Of a stretch of 64,000 nt of DNA, positions 1-61,844 are shown piece by piece (within the stretch, counting starts at the first letter, position 1; the number at the start of each line of letters is the position of its first letter). The position numbers and the translations under genes were made by a program. The notes below the pieces were generated by a model that saw only the letters and a program-made list of their open reading frames with translations, searched no databases and was not told the DNA's origin. Source of the DNA: Proteles cristata cristata. Lineage: Eukaryota > Chordata > Mammalia > Carnivora > Hyaenidae. The stretch covers positions 186,001 to 250,000 of the forward strand of contig JAESUZ010001062.1 in the NCBI GenBank assembly GCA_017311185.1. Reading direction: 5' to 3'.

Positions 1-24
1 TGACAATAAACTATTTAAGAAAAC
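1..24 (+). mobile_element. L1 3' terminus (cut by window edge)
   Basis: The window opens with 'tgacaataaactatttaag', the terminal 3' UTR motif shared by the young L1s elsewhere in the window. The rest of the element lies before the window. Confidence 0.7.
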
Positions 25-1054
25 AAAAAGACTGACACTTTATGACTGCTGCTCCTTTAAGATTGTCACCACATGAGGGAGAGAGAGAGTGACTGTCATT
101 ATTTTGTTTACAGTCAATATTTGATAATGTCTATTTCTTGATTCAGTGCTTGTTTGGTTGCTATAAACCTTTGACTATTTTCCTAAGTTCTCCCAAAATT
201 TGTTCTGACAGCTTCTGTTCATTGTTCCATGGAGGTGAGAGCTTAGAGTGACCCACTCCACAATTTTCCTGATGTCACCACTTTTATGATGCCAACCTGA
301 TTTATTTCTCTTTGAAGACTTTTTATATTCTTTGTCCATCTTTTTCCTAATAGTTTCCTCCTGTCTTTTTCTGTTGATTCACGTAAATCACTTGAATAGT
401 CTGGCTATCAGTTGCTGGCTTTCTTTGTATCGCTTTCTGTTTTCATGTTCTACCTTTTTCTTTTTCTGGCCCTTTGGTGAGATGGATATTGAACTGCACA
501 AGTCATATCTTCTGAATTTTATTTCACTGTTTCTATAACTTTACTTCTTTTTAGTACATTTTAGGATAATTCTTGGGCTTCATATTTATATCCACTAGGT
601 TCAGTTCTGTTCATTCTGCTATTTAGCCCATCCTCCAAGTATTCTATTTCCACAAGTTAAATTTTTCCTTTTCAATATCTTTGGGTAGACAGTATAGTGC
701 AGTATTTAAGAACTAGAACTCTGAAGTCAGGACTCTGGCCCTGAAGTGGTCAGAGATGGCATTTAAACATGAGAGCCAAGGAGTGTGAACCTGTAAAAAG
801 AGCTTGTGTTAACTTACATCAAGGACATGATGCTGAAATGCATTCTTTATAATTATAGTAAGGAACTTGGCTATTTGAAATTTTATAGGTGAGAATAAAA
901 TATCCTACTCATTCCTGGAAGCTCTGAGTCATGTGGTTCACTGACAGAGAAGCAGCTTCAATTTCCAACCAATATGCTGAGGTTTGGATAAGGGGTTTTC
1001 AGACACAGGACTCTATATTTATCTTAATTTCAAATTTTTGAGATAACAGGAATG
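25..1054. other. Downstream intergenic sequence, nothing recognised
   Basis: AT-rich unique sequence. The short open frame at 332-538 has no recognisable product and no codon signal. Confidence 0.6.
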
Positions 1055-1063
1055 CTGGGTCTG

Positions 1064-1276
1064 ATTTTTTTTAAATTTTTATAGTTTATTTATTTTTGAG
1101 ACAGAGACAGAGCATGAGTGGGGTGGGGACAGAGAGAGAGGGAGACACAGAAGCCGAAACAAGCTCCAGGCTCTGAGCTGTCAGTACAGAGCCTGATGCG
1201 GGGCTCGAACCTATGAACGTGAGATCTGACCTAAGCTGAAGTCAGACGCTTAACCGACTGAGCCACCCAGGCACTC
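1064..1276 (-). mobile_element. CAN-SINE (tRNA-Lys), reverse
   Basis: The poly-T and 'tttatttatttttgaga' end is at 1064 and the tRNA-like head ends '...gccacccaggcactc'. It is flanked by 'ctgggtctg' at 1055-1063 and 1277-1285, a short target-site duplication. Confidence 0.85.
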
Positions 1277-1285
1277 CTGGGTCTG

Positions 1286-1352
1286 CTTTTTTTTTTTTTA
1301 CAAATAGTTTATTGTCATTTTTTTTTTTTTTTACAAATAATTTATTGTCACT
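1286..1352 (-). mobile_element. Two tandem ultra-short L1 3'-end stubs
   Basis: Two copies of poly-T followed by 'acaaatagtttattgtca' or 'acaaataatttattgtca' are present. This is the reverse complement of the last ~20 bases of the young L1 plus its tail. A third 'ctgggtctg' follows at 1353-1361. Confidence 0.65.
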
Positions 1353-1361
1353 GGGTCTGCT

Positions 1362-2394
1362 TCTTAAACTAGCCTGGATATTAATCCCTTAACACACACT
1401 GTTTGCTTTACTTGGTGCCTAACAACTATGAAACATCATTATCCATGTCCTGAGAGTCTTGAAAGAGCCCTCATGGAAGAAAAGAAGCCACTTTGACAGA
1501 AAAGATGTATTCCTATCATTATTTGGTCACGAGGAGATATCCACCTAAACCAAAACTAGAAGTACAGGCTCTAGAGAGAGAGACACATCATGAACAAAAC
1601 AACCAACTTCCCTGAACCTTCACTGTTCATCTGAAAACAGAAATAGAAATGCTTAACTCACAGATTCAAATGTTACGATTTATAACATTTGTTAATATAA
1701 ATAAGTAGGTGCTCAATAGATGTTGGTGTCCTGCCTTTTCCACATCCCACCCCATTCCAGGATATTCAGAACTCAAGGAGAATTATTGTATTACCATTGG
1801 AAGGTTGCCTTGGGAAATACTATGGCAGGGAGTGGAGACTGTCAACCCCTGGGCCATGACCACAAGGTCCATCAGAGTTCCTGGATAAGTTCCTAAGCCT
1901 CTAAACTGCAGTTTCCTTCAATTACTTCATGGAACTGTTGTAAAGATTAGGTGGAGTCATTTGATACTGCCTACAAGGCCTGGCACATACAAGATGCCCA
2001 ATAACTATTAGTGTTTTTTTTCCCCTCATGTCTCTCCCCACCATTTGCAAAATATCTTACTTGTGAAAATGAGTTTGAGGAACAATGTGTATATGGTACA
2101 TGATGAGTATGAAATATAAATAAAATAAAAGTCAAGCCGGTGAAGTATCAAGCCTTGGCATCTAGGGAAGAGATCAGAATTAAACAGGTAGGCCCTAAAG
2201 GTAAGGGAAGGTGTTTCTGTACCTTAGCATTGTAATGTGCCTCAGCCATACCCACACAACTTTGGTTTAAAAAAAAGTTTTTGTCCTAATACATCAATAA
2301 ACATCTCAAAATAGGGCCTGGGTAAGAGGTTGTTTTCAGTTCTACCTTGGTGATGAAATGAAGCCCCTCTGGAAATTAACTCTAGCTGTTTTCA
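1362..2394. other. Intergenic; possible MIR at about 1865-2010
   Basis: Mostly unique. The stretch around 1880-2010 (phrases such as 'aactgcagtttcctt', 'ggaactgttgtaaagatta' and 'ggcacatac') reads like the 3' half of a MIR element on the plus strand. Confidence 0.45.
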
Positions 2395-2575
2395 AAATGT
2401 GGTCCACAGACCACTAGCATCAAAATCATCTGAGAACTTGTTAGAAATGCAAATTCTTAGACCCTACTTCAGATCTACTGAATTAGAAACTCTTGGAGTA
2501 GCCCCAATAATCTGTGTTTTAACAAACCCTCCAGGAGATTCTTATATAAGCTATTTTGATAACCACTACTCTAAA
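2395..2575 (+). mobile_element. hAT-Charlie DNA transposon fossil (MER5A-like)
   Basis: Phrases such as 'aacttgttagaaatgcaaat', 'actgaattagaaactct' and 'aatctgtgttttaacaa' match the consensus of this non-autonomous element as I recall it. The 62-aa open frame inside it is not a gene. Confidence 0.75.
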
Positions 2576-2592
2576 CTCTTTATCTGATTCTT

Positions 2593-2805
2593 TTTTTTTT
2601 AATGTTTTATTTATTTCTAGGAGAGAGAGAGAGACAGCGTGAGCAGGGGAGGGTCAGAGAGAGAGGGAGTCACAGACTGAAACAGGCTCCAGGCTCCGAG
2701 CTGGCAGTCAGCACAGAGCCCGACGCGGGGCTCGAACCCACGAACCGCGAGATCATGACCCAAGCGAAAGTCGGACGCTTAACCGACTAAGCCACGCAGG
2801 CGCCC
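2593..2805 (-). mobile_element. CAN-SINE, reverse
   Basis: The SINE is flanked by the 17-bp duplication 'ctctttatctgattctt' at 2576-2592 and 2806-2822. The insertion lies immediately at the edge of the MER5A-like fossil. Confidence 0.95.
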
Positions 2806-2822
2806 CTCTTTATCTGATTCTT

Positions 2823-3469
2823 AAATGCCTATATACATGCTGCCAGTACTCCTGTGTAAAGAAGATCCCTTATATCAGGTGGGAATTTGCCACCAGGTTT
2901 TCGAGCAGGGGATGAATTGTATCAAATCACCTATTCTTTGAATTGTTCCTAGGATTACAAAAGCTGACTTGGTCAGGAATTCAATATGGAGCTCTGAGAC
3001 TAAGTAACACTCACCTGAACCTCCCAGTGTCAGTCAAGCAACAATAGTGCCATTAACCTCATTCACACTCTCTAATTCATACTACCATTCCATTAAGGCA
3101 ATGGCACCTCATTCAAATAATTGCATTTACCAAAATTCAATTTAAAGATTAGAAGGAGTTTTCTTGGGGCTAGGTTGGGGGGAAAGTTAAGAAACTTCTC
3201 TTCACTAACTAACTGCACATGTTTTTCTTCCATGGTCTTCTTTTGTAAAGAAAGACAAGCTATAATCCATCTTTTAGGAGGTGGTGATTTCCACACCAGG
3301 AAAGAGTAGGTTCTAGTGACTTTCAAAGGTAGAAATTTCTCTAAGTGAACACCAATGCCTGCCTCAATTACATAAAAGTAAACAATGCTCCCAGGTAAAT
3401 CAAGAGCCTCCAGACTAACAACTCTGCAGGGAAGGAGGCCTGTCTTTTCATTTAGGGAGATTCTTTTTT
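2823..3469. other. Intergenic, nothing recognised
   Basis: Unique sequence. Small overlapping open frames on both strands at 3093-3326 show no family features. Confidence 0.6.
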
Positions 3470-3483
3470 AAAATATTCTTCTA

Positions 3484-3721
3484 GGGGCTCCTGGGTGGCT
3501 CAATAGGTTAAGCGTCCGACTTCGGCTCAGGTCATGATCTCACTGTTTGTGGGTTTGAGCCCCGTATCGGGCTCTGTGCTGACAGCCAGCTCAGAGCCTG
3601 GAGCCTGCTTCAGATTCTGTATCTCCTTCTCTCTCTGACCCTCCTCTGCTCATGCTGTCTCTCACTTTCTCTCAGAAATAAATAAGACATTAAAAATTTT
3701 AAAAATAAATACAAATAAAAT
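3484..3721 (+). mobile_element. CAN-SINE
   Basis: The head is 'ggggctcctgggtggctca', with an A-rich tail. It is flanked by 'aaaatattc(t/a)tcta' at 3470-3483 and 3722-3735. Confidence 0.9.
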
Positions 3722-3735
3722 AAAATATTCATCTA

Positions 3736-5216
3736 TATTTAAAGAAATTTTTTTTGCCTGGTTGGACCTAATTTTTCAGTTCTATAAACTGACCATAACA
3801 AGAAGTTATTCTGTCCCCAAATACTCATCTTCTATTTGAAGAAAAAAAATTAGTTATTTTCTATACTCCTGAAATTATTTGATTACAATTTATCACTTAC
3901 TGGCCTTTGGTTGCCCACATGATTTAGTCTGCCCTAAAAAGACATTATTTATTGAAAGTAATTACCTCATGTTTACTAGATGTTTTGAAGTTGAAATAAT
4001 CTCCTTTGCTACCTTTTATTCAAGTTGCTATATTCTATTTTCAACTATCTTGGCTCTTTTTTCCTAATCCATGTCTTGTGCCAACTAAACCTCTCCACAT
4101 AGTATTTCTTTAGAATATCTAGAAAACAGGAAACATGATGCTACAGTTTTTAAAAATATTTTTATTATTATCAAAGTAATACATTTTAATTTATGGGACA
4201 AATGCAGTTTAATATAACATCTGTTTGGCATCTTTCATGTATGTATCTGTCATCCCCTTTACAAAGTGACCTAGTCACACCCAGAGGAGGTAGGTAGATG
4301 CTATAAGCACCAAGGTCCCCATTTTTCAAACAGAAAAATACACAGTTAAGGCAAAATAATTTATCACAATATACAGAGTGAATCATTTGCAATGCCAGAA
4401 ACTGAATCCAGGACAAACTAGATACGTTGTGCCCACTTCATCTACCAGCTTTCAATCCTCTCCCTTTATCCTCTCAAGACTCAAAAATATCACAAACTCC
4501 ACATGAAATGGAGTCTGCTGAGTAATGCCAGCCGTGTGAAATTCCACACATTCCCCTCTTCTCTGCCTCACTTAAAGGCAGTATGAGGGTATATCAAATA
4601 GTGCCCTTCCTTCCAGAAGAACAAGATATCCCTTTGCGAGCTGAACCATTTTTCACCTAAGAACTGCTCTCAGCTCCACAGCACATCAGATCCCAGCTCT
4701 TTTCCAAGCTAGCTTGAAATCAGGCACTACTAACATCATGACTTTTTCTTAACTTTAAAAGTTCATATTACAACATAATTTGAGATTTCACAGGTGGGAC
4801 TAAAATAATTAAATTAAATTAATTATATTTAAATTATATTTTAAACACTTCTTCTTAGGAAACAGGTTCAATAAGAAATACACTCCTGTCAGCTAAATGT
4901 ATGGAGTGCTACCACTCAGGACAGAGACTTACACTAACTTTGCTCAGTGGATGATCACCAACCAAGACACCCCAAAAAGGAAGGGCTGTGGTCACATTTA
5001 CTGATGGGGAAGAGAATATTGAGCTAAATGTTTACATGTTTCAAGAGATTCTGGCTGCTTTGAGATGACAGATGTCCCAAGAGGTATATTTGCTCTATTC
5101 TGTGACATAGATAAGCTTTTAAGTTCAGATGTCAATATCTGCATCATAAGAAGAGTAGCCTTGGAAAGTGCATTCTAATTGATGAGAGTCACCAGAGTGT
5201 GTATTTTGTGCAGCCA

Positions 5217-5217
<1 letters not shown>
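3736..5217. other. SLC5A1 3' flank; nothing recognised
   Basis: No repeat family was recognised. It could include a long alternative 3' UTR, since TTTATT motifs occur near 3945 and 4160. Confidence 0.45.

Positions 5218-5218
<1 letters not shown>

Positions 5219-5259
<41 letters not shown>
5219..5259. repeat. (CA)n microsatellite
   Basis: About 20 uninterrupted CA units. Confidence 0.97.
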
Positions 5260-5263
<4 letters not shown>

Positions 5264-5498
5264 AACCAAGGGCCAAGCTTACATAAAAATAAAGCAAGTT
5301 TTTATAAATAAATGCCCAAATCATCCATTCAGTCCATAAGCATTGCTGAGTCCCTAAGACATTCCGGATACAGCAAATGACAAAATAAGTCAAATCTCAA
5401 ACATGAGTAACTCACAATGGACATTTCTTTAAACAAACAGAAAATCCCTTGACTCAAGATTATCCACTTTCCCCACATGTCTGAGGCTACTTCCTGGG

Positions 5499-5547
5499 TC
5501 CCTGCCATCACTAAGCTTTGGGGTAAGTCCTGCCATCACTAAGCTTT
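5499..5547. repeat. Short tandem duplication, about 28-bp period
   Basis: 'cctgccatcactaagcttt' occurs twice, at 5500-5518 and 5528-5546. It lies just past the candidate poly(A) site. Confidence 0.85.
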
Positions 5548-5619
5548 CCCTTCAAAGAGAAAATACCCACGGCAAAGACCCTATCAAGCTCCCAGATTCA
5601 GCTTCAATGCAGTCATCAG

Positions 5620-5625
5620 TTTATT
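5620..5625 (-). promoter_or_regulatory. SLC5A1: Candidate SLC5A1 poly(A) signal AATAAA
   Basis: This is the first canonical hexamer on the gene-sense strand after the stop codon. A T/G-containing stretch follows at lower coordinates. Assignment is by position only. Confidence 0.35.
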
Positions 5626-6103
5626 ACATTGATTTCCTTGTGTCAAAGAAAAACTTGACAGGGATATGAGAGGGAAAATTTTTTTCTTAAAACACATGAG
5701 GAGAAGGTCATATAGGAGTGGCATGAACCAGGAAGACCTCAGCTCTTAAAGTAATATTCAAGGATCACAAACATTGACACACTGAATCTACCTGAGACAA
5801 ATTTGCATCAGACATTGCAAAGCTTCTGTTTCTTAGTCTCTCTTTTCCCAGATATGACTGAGTTGGATTTTCATTCTGCAGGTCTAATATGTACAGATGA
5901 CAACATCACACTGGCCTCAAATACATAATTTAAGAGCAAATTAATGATTTTTCTTCATCTAGCCTGCAATTACACCTGTACACATTTATCAATTGGGCAA
6001 AATTTACAACTGGCTGGTTTACCTTTAAAACCACAGAATGGTACTAAAGGAGGCAAAGTAGAAGTCTGACCTTCAAAACACAGCCTGTAGCAGAAAGCAA
6101 GAC
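5620..6103 (-). other. SLC5A1: Probable SLC5A1 3' UTR (short form)
   Basis: Following the stop, the first AATAAA on the minus strand is at 5620-5625 (TTTATT on the plus strand). It would give a 3' UTR of about 0.5 kb and an mRNA near 2.6 kb. Further TTTATT motifs downstream (for example near 3945 and 4160) could serve longer transcripts. The cleavage site cannot be read from sequence. Confidence 0.4.
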
Positions 6104-55400
<49,297 letters not shown>

Positions 55401-56639
55401 CTGGAAGCACAAAGAAAAAGTCTGGTAAGGACTCTATGCTCCAGGACATTCAGAGGGAGCCAAAGAGAGAAGAGACATGTCACCCAAGAGAAGGACAAGA
55501 AATAGCAGAGGCAGGCTGGGAACTTGACTGTGTGTTTGCTGGGACCACAGTTGGATGTGGAGTCTTGGGTAATAGTGACGGTGAAAAGGAGAGGATGGGA
55601 GAAGAAGCAATGTGTATCCCAAATCAGATCAAATCTGATCCAGATCTGTGGGTCCTTTGTTAGCCCAATGCCAAATAGTGAAGAAAACATGGGAAGCCCC
55701 TACAGCTCACTCACCCTTCTTTATAAGTCTCCAAAAAAGCTGTCGGCTCAGACGCAGGGCCTGTGCCATTCATCCCTGTGTCCTCCAACACTTCTGACAT
55801 AGGACGTTGGCCAATACTGGCTCTCAGTAAATGCAGACAGACTTGATAAAAAGGAATCATTTAAAGGAAGCCTCTGGGCCTCAGTCCTCTCACTTACCAG
55901 AGAAGTCAGGGGATAGAGCTATACTTCCCAATGATTCTTAACTAATAAATTCTATGATCCCATGTGTTCCCAAGAAACATGAGATGTTACTAATAATAAC
56001 TCCCTAAATCAATATACAATTTTTATTTTTTAATTTTTACGAAGGTCTCGTAGACCCCATGGACACATGCACAAAACCCACACATTTTTCAAGGATATAT
56101 ACATATGTCTAAATACATAGGTAGAAGACAGATTGGAAGGATATATATATATATTAAAAACCCAAGATTGGAAGTCTGAAGGAAAAAGGAGAATGAGATT
56201 GTGAATGGGAAATGGAGGAGAAAACATCAGGTAAAACAAGAGAAATATCTTGCACTAATCATGATACTATGCCATCAACTCAATTGCATCTGAGGTCCAA
56301 GAGAACCCCAGAAAGTTTTAGAGTCCTTCTGTACCCAGGAGGAGAGGCATAGCACCATTTGATAATTATCAAATTAGTATAATTATCCCCATTATTGCTT
56401 AGCTATAGGGGAAGGCTGGTAGTTATTTTTCTATTATCCCTAAGTTGGTCCATATCTGGAACAAAACATAGAACACTATTTCACAAAGGCAGATTACTCC
56501 AAGAAACTGTCCTAACTACATCAGTCCCTACCCCCAGTATAAGACAATGGTTGCTTGGTATTAAATAGTTAAGTCAGAGAAGAGGGAGTTCCCTGAAAGC
56601 CAGGCCAGAAAGTCTCTGGAATGATGCAATAATAATATA

Positions 56640-57430
56640 AAAGTGAATTCATTCATTCACTCAATGAATATTAATTTAGCATCAACTCATTGTAACATGA
56701 GGACTCCAATGTGACTAGCACAGACAAAATCCCTACTCTCCAGAAGTTTATATTCTAACAAGGAAACATACAAATTTTGTAAAAACAGATCAGAGAATGG
56801 TCAGTGTTGTGAAGAGAATAGAGAGGGTGCAATAGAGTGACTAGTTCCAGTTGGAGAGTTGAGAAAGTTTCCTCTGTGTAGATGCTCTCTATGTTAAGAC
56901 TGAAGAAGTCCACTGTGTCAAATCAGAAGGAAAGTACTTGTAGTTAAGAAGCAAAAAGAAGGGCAAAGTGGCTGAAGTGTGATAGGCAAGGAGGAGGGTG
57001 GTGTGAGATGAGGTTGGGAAGCTGGGCAGGGATATATTATGAAAGTCCTAGAAGACAAGGGTAAGAGATTTGAATTTTATTCTAAGAGTGGTTTTAAGCA
57101 GTGGAGATATAGGACTTGATCTGATTTTAAAGATTGTTTTAAAGTACATGGAGAATGTAGTGTTGCGGGCAAGGGAGAAAACAGAAAAACTGTATAGGAA
57201 GCTATAGCTGTATCTATGTGAGAGGACAGTGGCTTGGTCTCTGGTGGTAGCAGTCAAGACAAATACAAGTGTAGAGACTGGAGGGTGTTTTAAAACAAAG
57301 ATGACAGGAGTCCTGAATCTAAGAGTTACCCTTAAAGGATCAGATGTGGGAAATGAGGAAAAGAGTAATCAAGTAATCTGAACTCCTAGATTCAGGACTT
57401 GAGTAGGTAGATGCCATTTATTAAAAAGGG
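56640..57430 (+). mobile_element. L2 fossil, long 3' part
   Basis: Ordered phrases follow the L2 3' consensus: 'attcattcactcaatgaata', 'gacaaaatccctactctcca', 'aattttattctaagagtggt' and 'gatgccatttattaaaaagg'. It is truncated at the right by an L1. Confidence 0.75.
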
Positions 57431-57860
57431 AAAAATGGATCCAAAGATAAGTGGATAAAGAAGATGTGATAATATATATACAATGGAATATTACTCAGCC
57501 ATACAAAAGAATGAAACCTTGCCATTTGCAACAACAATAGATCTAAAGGGTGAAAGGCTAAGTGAAATAGGTCAGTCAGAGAAAGACGAATACCATATGA
57601 TATCACTCATCTGTGGAATTTAAGTAACAAAACAAATGGAGAAAAAAGAGACAAAAAAAAACAGATTCTTAAATGCAGAGAACAAACTGGTGACCACCAG
57701 AGGGGAGTTTGCAAGGGGATGTGAAATAGATAAAAGGGATTAAGAGTACACTTATCTTGATGAGCACTGAGAATTGTATATAATTGTTGAATCATATAGT
57801 ACACCTAAAATTAATATAACACTGTATGTTAATTATACTTGAATTTTTAAAAAAAAAAAA
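57431..57860 (+). mobile_element. L1 3' end
   Basis: It shows L1 3' phrases ('acaatggaatattactcagc', 'atggagaaaaaag', 'atgagcactgagaattgtat') and a poly-A at about 57847-57860. No clear target duplication was seen. Confidence 0.8.
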
Positions 57861-58239
57861 GAAGGAGAAATTGAGAGGAAAGCAGGCTGTTCATTTACCT
57901 CTTTCTCCTCAAACTTTGGTGGAGAGAACAGTCCACTTTTAAACAGAATTCCCTTTTGCATGTAGCTTGCCTGTCCTGACCCATTATCTTTTCATTTATC
58001 ATCTCTCACTTGATAAATTATTAAGCCTAATGTCGTACTATTAAAGGCATAATTACCAGTAATGATTAACTGCATTAGATTAACCTTAAGTTCAAGAAGT
58101 CCTCTCCAATATCCCTCCAAAGGGAAACATTGAACTTGAAGCAGTTGCTGGCTTTCCTGAGGTACCCCCTTACTGTCTGATGGAATGGGGACCAGGAAGA
58201 CTCTGGGTATACCACATGTCTTGTACAGATTTAGTTAAT

Positions 58240-58560
58240 TTCTGTCATGGTCACTACTCTTCTCCAAGTGACTTGCCTTGGCCTCATTCTGGACTCCCTC
58301 TCTTCACTCCATGGCCTTCACTCAATCATTTACCAAAAACCTGCCTCTGCCTCTGCAATGTCAAAACCATCTAGCACTTCTTATACTTCCCTGGTACAGG
58401 CTGTGATTATTTCTCAGCAGGCTGCTAGATGATTTCCAGTCTCCCCCTACACACATGGCTAGTTCCCCAAAGCACAACTCTGATCAAGCCACTTCCCTAT
58501 TCAGAGACCCTCCTCAACATCCAAACAGGCCTGCCCAGTACCTTCCTGGAAGTTCCAGGT
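58240..58560 (-). mobile_element. L2-like fossil
   Basis: Pyrimidine-rich sequence such as 'ttcactccatggccttcact' resembles reverse L2 3' sequence. Low certainty. Confidence 0.4.
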
Positions 58561-58650
58561 TTAAAGACATAGTCCTAGGAATTCAGTAAGATTTCAGGTT
58601 AAAGTCCCCTCCAGTGAGAAGGAAGTATGAAAATAAAAATTAGAATTTGA

Positions 58651-58870
58651 GGGGCGCCTGGGTGGCTTAGTCGGTTAAGCATCCGACTTTCGCTTGGGTC
58701 ATGATCTCACGGTTCGTGGGTTCGAGCCCCACGTCGGGCTCTGTGCTGACTGCCAGCTCAGAGCCTGGAGCCTGTTTCAGAGTTTGTATCTCTCTCTCTC
58801 TCTGACTCTCCCCTGCTCACGCTGTGTCTCTCTCTCTCTCTCTCCTAGAAATAAATAAAAATATTTTTTA
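58651..58870 (+). mobile_element. CAN-SINE, young
   Basis: It is flanked by 'aaaaattagaatttga' at 58635-58650 and 58871-58886 (16 bp, exact). The tail has 'cctagaaataaataaaaat'. Confidence 0.97.
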
Positions 58871-59090
58871 AAAAATTAGAATTTGAATACTTTCTTAACA
58901 TCTTACTATCTGGGTGATCATAATATCTGTGAGCCTCAATCTTCTCTCATGATAGGTCAAATGAGATTATGAATCAGTAATGACTGACATTTAGCTGACC
59001 CTTAATCAGAGTCCTTTCACTCCTCCAAGAGGATAATAACTTCATCCTCAAAGACAGTTCACAGGAGCTACAAAGGACACAGTTATAGTC

Positions 59091-59524
59091 TGAATTGTGT
59101 TGCCCCAAAATTCATGTGTGATAGTCCTAACCTCCTAATGTGACCTTATTTGGAGTTAGGGTATTTAGGGAAGTAATTAAGGTTAAATTAGGTCATAAGG
59201 GTGGGACCCTAATCTATCTGATAGGACTGGTCCTTATAAGAAAAAGAAGAGACACCATCTCTCTTATATTCTCTCTCTCTCTCCTCTCTTGTTTCTCTCT
59301 TTTTCTTTCTACCTCATTCTCCACTCAAAAAAGAGACCATGTGAATGCACAGACAGAAGGCAGTCATCTACAATCCAGAAAGAGAGGTCTCACCAGAAAC
59401 CAACCCTGACAGCACTTTGATCTTGAGCTTCCAGCCTCCATAACTGTGAAAAAAAGTAATTTCTCTTGCTTAAGCCTCCCAGTCTGTGGTATTGTGTTAT
59501 GGAAACCCAAGCAAGCTAATACAG
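59091..59524 (+). mobile_element. MaLR-type (MLT1-like) LTR fossil
   Basis: It starts 'tgaattgtgttgccccaaaa' and runs through 'gtgaccttatttggagttag', 'agaaaccaaccctgacagc' and 'ccagtctgtggtattgtgtt' to 'caagctaataca'. This is the layout of an ERVL-MaLR LTR. No coding sequence is present. Confidence 0.75.
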
Positions 59525-59961
59525 ACGCCATTACTTTATCACTTCCATTCCCCTGCCAGGTTTTCATTCTGCCCTTCTTCTCACCGAAGCTCATCAACAA
59601 TGCTTTCATCACTCTGATTTCCCAAATACTCTCTCTGTCCACATTCATGCACATTTGGGAATCATGCCCTATACAGGGAGTGATCCAGTGAAACGAATCA
59701 TCATGTTCTTCTCTGTAATTTCCTCCCACATTGCCTCTGAGTTCAGGGTTTTAGACTTCATCTAAAATTTCCCCAGCTTGACCTTGCTTTTGAATAACTT
59801 CTTTCCAAGCCTTCCTCATCCGCTGATGGGGCTCAGGAAGCTATTACAAGTATTTGCATGGCTTTACTGTAACTGTGCAAGGTGAGGTGGGTCAGACCAC
59901 ACCCAACAGGTTTGACAGCATGGTAATTCAGGAAATAACATAATATGACATCACAAATGGC

Positions 59962-59986
59962 AACACACACACACACACACACACAC
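59962..59986. repeat. (CA)n microsatellite
   Basis: About 12 CA units. Confidence 0.95.
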
Positions 59987-60094
59987 CCTCAACTATATTT
60001 TCTTTTGTATTTGGGGGAATTCACAATTATATTTTACTACCTAAACTTCCTACCCTAGAAAGTTGGCAAGAGGGGAAATATTTGGAGAAATTAT

Positions 60095-60460
60095 AGACTC
60101 ATAGAATCTTACAGAATTGTATGGACCCACAAATGTCACAGTTTAAACACCCTCTGCAACATCTCCCAAGTGATGGTTGGTTTCTAGTCATGCTTCTAGT
60201 GACAGAGAACTTCCCCCACTTTACAAGGCAGCTGAATACACAGAGGAACAATTCTAATGGTTAAAAAGTCCTTCTTTACCTTGAGTTGAAATCTACCCAT
60301 TTGCCTACTTCTGCCTTCTGGAATGGTAAGAACAAGTCAAATCTCTCTCCCACAAGCTAGCTCTTTTAATATCTAAGGAAAGGTGTTGTGCGCACCCTCA
60401 AATCTTCTCTGGCTAAGCTTCCTCTTCTCATGTGTCTGTTCCTCACTGGCCATGGACTTG
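60095..60460 (+). mobile_element. L3/CR1-like ancient LINE fossil
   Basis: 'gactcatagaatcttacaga', 'gttaaaaagtccttctttac' and 'ccctcaaatcttctctggct' resemble L3. The call is by eye. Confidence 0.45.
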
Positions 60461-61069
60461 AATCTCAACATCTGTGTTGCTCTCTGCTCCCCCCAGCCCT
60501 AACAGTGTCCACAGGTGGGCCTCAGACCCAAATGAACCACTTCAGACATGGGCCATGCAGAGTGAAACAGGCTGTGTTTCCTGCCTTCCCATCTGGCTTT
60601 AACATTATGTGGCTTCAAATCCTCTTTTAAATCTGTCAGCCATGAGGGCCTGCTGGTGGTAAGGACTAAGCCAGTCCCTCTAATTCCTATCACTGTCAGA
60701 GAATCTGCCTCTAAATTTTTTGGGCCATTTAACAAGAACAGAGTCCCTCTCATCACAATTTAGATTCCTGATAATACCAATTTGGTTTGCCTCAACAATA
60801 CAGTGGCTCTAATACTTAAAAGTTTTTGACTTCCATCCTTCCACGGTTTGGCACAAATTTGATGTTCTCCCAAGCCTTACCTAAAGGGAAAACTACTTGA
60901 ATTACAAAGGAAAGAAATCTGGCCAAATTTATTTCTCCCTACCAACTATTAATGTCAGAAGTTGGAAGCTAGCAGGGATTACATCTATTCCTTGAAAAAA
61001 GGCAGACATTAGTCTATTTAATGATCACTTCTTCAGTTCTTATCATAGCCCTAGAAATGGACTTCTTGA

Positions 61070-61292
61070 TGGGGAGCCTAGGTAGCTTAGTTGGTTAAGT
61101 GTCTGATTTTGGCTCAGGTCATGAGCTCATAACTTGCGGGTTCAAACCCTGCCTCAAACTCTGTGCTGACAGCTCAGAGCCTGGAGCCTGCTTTAGATTC
61201 TGTCTCTCCCCCTCTCTTTGCCCCTCCCCTTTCTCTCTCTCTAAAAATAAAGAAACATTTAAAAATATTTTTAACAATAATTTTAAAAAAGG
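61070..61292 (+). mobile_element. CAN-SINE, diverged
   Basis: It is flanked by 'aatggacttcttga' at 61056-61069 and 61293-61306 (14 bp, exact). Confidence 0.93.
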
Positions 61293-61318
61293 AATGGACT
61301 TCTTGAACCCATGCCACT

Positions 61319-61462
61319 CACAGAGTGTTCTGTGGTCCAGGAGCATCAGCTTCACCTGTGAGTTTATGAGAACCACAAATCCTCAGTCCCCACCGCAGAC
61401 CTACTGAATCAGAGTAGTAAGCTTTTCAAGTGATTCCTATGCACAAAAAAGTTTGAGAAACC
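61319..61462 (+). mobile_element. hAT-Charlie fossil (MER5A-like)
   Basis: 'gtggtccaggagcatcagct', 'gacctactgaatcagagta' and 'agtttgagaaacc' match the same element type as at 2395-2575. Confidence 0.65.
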
Positions 61463-61844
61463 TACGTAGTCTGTACTGAACTTAGCTGTTATCTCCTTAA
61501 ACTTGTTTGACCTCTCTTCAGGAGCAGGAGTACAGTGACTAAAATGGGATGCTAAGGTGTGAAGGACAAAAACTTTGGGGTGAAAGAGGCTTTCTCCAAA
61601 ACTCTACATAACCTCCAGAGTTTTAAAGGTCTGTTACCTTGGTACTCATGCTTCTCAGTGGGAAACATTGTCTCTTTAACCACAAGCGTGTGGACTGAAA
61701 GAAGTTTTGACCAATCTCACAGATAGAACTTCAGAACTGACAGGTTCAGTCAAATAAAGACTTTCAGAATATCCTCACACTGCAGGAAAATTATCAAGAT
61801 CTTTCAAATGTAAATCCACAGATACCTCTCAAAGACTTTGTGGG

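Noticed and set aside
61319..61462. Conserved enhancer candidate
   Set aside because: Reads as a decayed hAT-Charlie copy; no evidence of regulatory constraint from one sequence.
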